Assembly: GCA_025457665.1 (NCBI GenBank)
Contig: JALOTY010000001.1
Location: forward strand, 62,001 to 126,000
DNA length: 64,000 nucleotides
Origin: Akkermansiaceae bacterium
GTDB taxonomy: Bacteria > Verrucomicrobiota > Verrucomicrobiia > Verrucomicrobiales > Akkermansiaceae
Reading direction: 5' to 3'
The notes beneath the pieces were generated by a model that was given only the letters and a program-made list of their open reading frames with translations, did no database searches and was not told the DNA's origin. This document shows positions 63,526-64,000 of the stretch, piece after piece; the stretch's first letter is position 1, and each line of letters begins with the position of its first letter. The translations under genes were made by a program, and so were the position numbers.

Positions 63526-63536
63526 CTTTGCTTGGA

Positions 63537-64000
63537 TCACAGTGGGATCGCTTCGATTTCACGGATGAGCGCGTCCTTGTCTTCCTCCAGGAATTTCATC
63601 GTCTGCAGCGCCTTGTCGGAGAACCCGGCGAGGCAGAAGATGTTCCTTTCGGGAAACTGAAGCGTGCCGTATCCGGCAAGGTCGAAGCTGAACACGCGCG
63701 GGTCGGAACCCGTGCGGCGTTTCCAGTCCTCAAAGGACAAGGTCGGCGCGTAATGTCCGATCCAGCCCTGCATGTCGGACAGGACGATGACGCGATCGTA
63801 GGCGGCGTTTGCCGTTTTGAAGATCGCGTGGAAGTCCGTTCCACCGTTCGGCGCGCGGCCGGCGATTTCACGCGCAAGCGTGAGCGTCGAATCGCGACGG
63901 TTGAGTGCGACCATCCTGGCATCGTTGCTGAAGACCAGCACATCGGCTCCCTTGTTGGCCTTGGCGAGCACCGCGGCGAACAGCGATCCGATTTCAAGCG
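63537..64000 (-). CDS. TROVE/Ro60 (Rsr-like) protein, C-terminal vWA portion, truncated at window edge
   Basis: EIGSLFAAVLAKANKGADVLVFSNDARMV...GGTDFHAIFKTANAAYDRVIVLSDMQGWIGHYAP...VFSFDLAGYGTLQFPERNIFCLAGFSDKALQTMKFLEED. Confidence 0.85.
   Translation of the reverse strand, partial: LEIGSLFAAVLAKANKGADVLVFSNDARMVALNRRDSTLTLAREIAGRAPNGGTDFHAIFKTANAAYDRVIVLSDMQGWIGHYAPTLSFEDWKRRTGSDPRVFSFDLAGYGTLQFPERNIFCLAGFSDKALQTMKFLEEDKDALIREIEAIPL

Noticed and set aside
63211-63540. Minus-strand ORFs (63211-63540 and 63143-63421) in the Ro60/unknown-gene gap
   Set aside because: Low-complexity translations spanning several hairpins; better explained as noncoding structured RNA/leader, though not strictly excluded.
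1-64000. CRISPR arrays, IS elements, prophage, rRNA
   Set aside because: No regularly spaced direct repeats, transposase, integrase or phage structural ORFs, and no rRNA sequence recognised.

Overview
High-GC bacterial chromosomal window whose gene content (sulfatase/GH106 clusters, autotransporter-associated beta-strand repeat proteins, ECF sigma plus FecR-LamG pairs, DUF1080) most resembles Verrucomicrobiota. That taxonomic call is inference. Left part (0.2-17 kb): a polysaccharide-degradation locus with three sulfatases, a GH106-like rhamnosidase, a beta-helix protein and a GH2-like beta-galactosidase, followed by an ECF sigma/FecR-LamG pair and a LuxR-type regulator with a degenerate receiver. 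Middle (20-57 kb): mostly housekeeping and envelope genes (sigma-70-like factor, HAD, glycosyltransferase, GNAT, PPIase, L,D-transpeptidase, ABC exporter, YicC, enlarged TatC, DNA pol III delta', M16 peptidase, tRNA-Leu(CAG), LacI regulator, glycerate kinase, PP2C, type II glutamine synthetase, RecN). Embedded in it are a 2686-aa subtilisin-like multidomain protein and a miniature two-partner secretion pair. Right end (59-64 kb): an RNA-repair type cluster on the minus strand: Ro60/TROVE C-terminus (truncated by the window edge), a hairpin-rich 390-nt intergenic region, an uncharacterised 269-aa protein, RtcB RNA ligase, an HNH endonuclease and TruA. The best candidates for something undescribed are (i) the Ro60 / putative Y-like RNA / unknown protein / RtcB cluster, (ii) a C-terminal module shared by three unrelated secreted proteins, and (iii) the mini-TPS system. 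All calls are by reading the sequence and ORF track; no database search was run.
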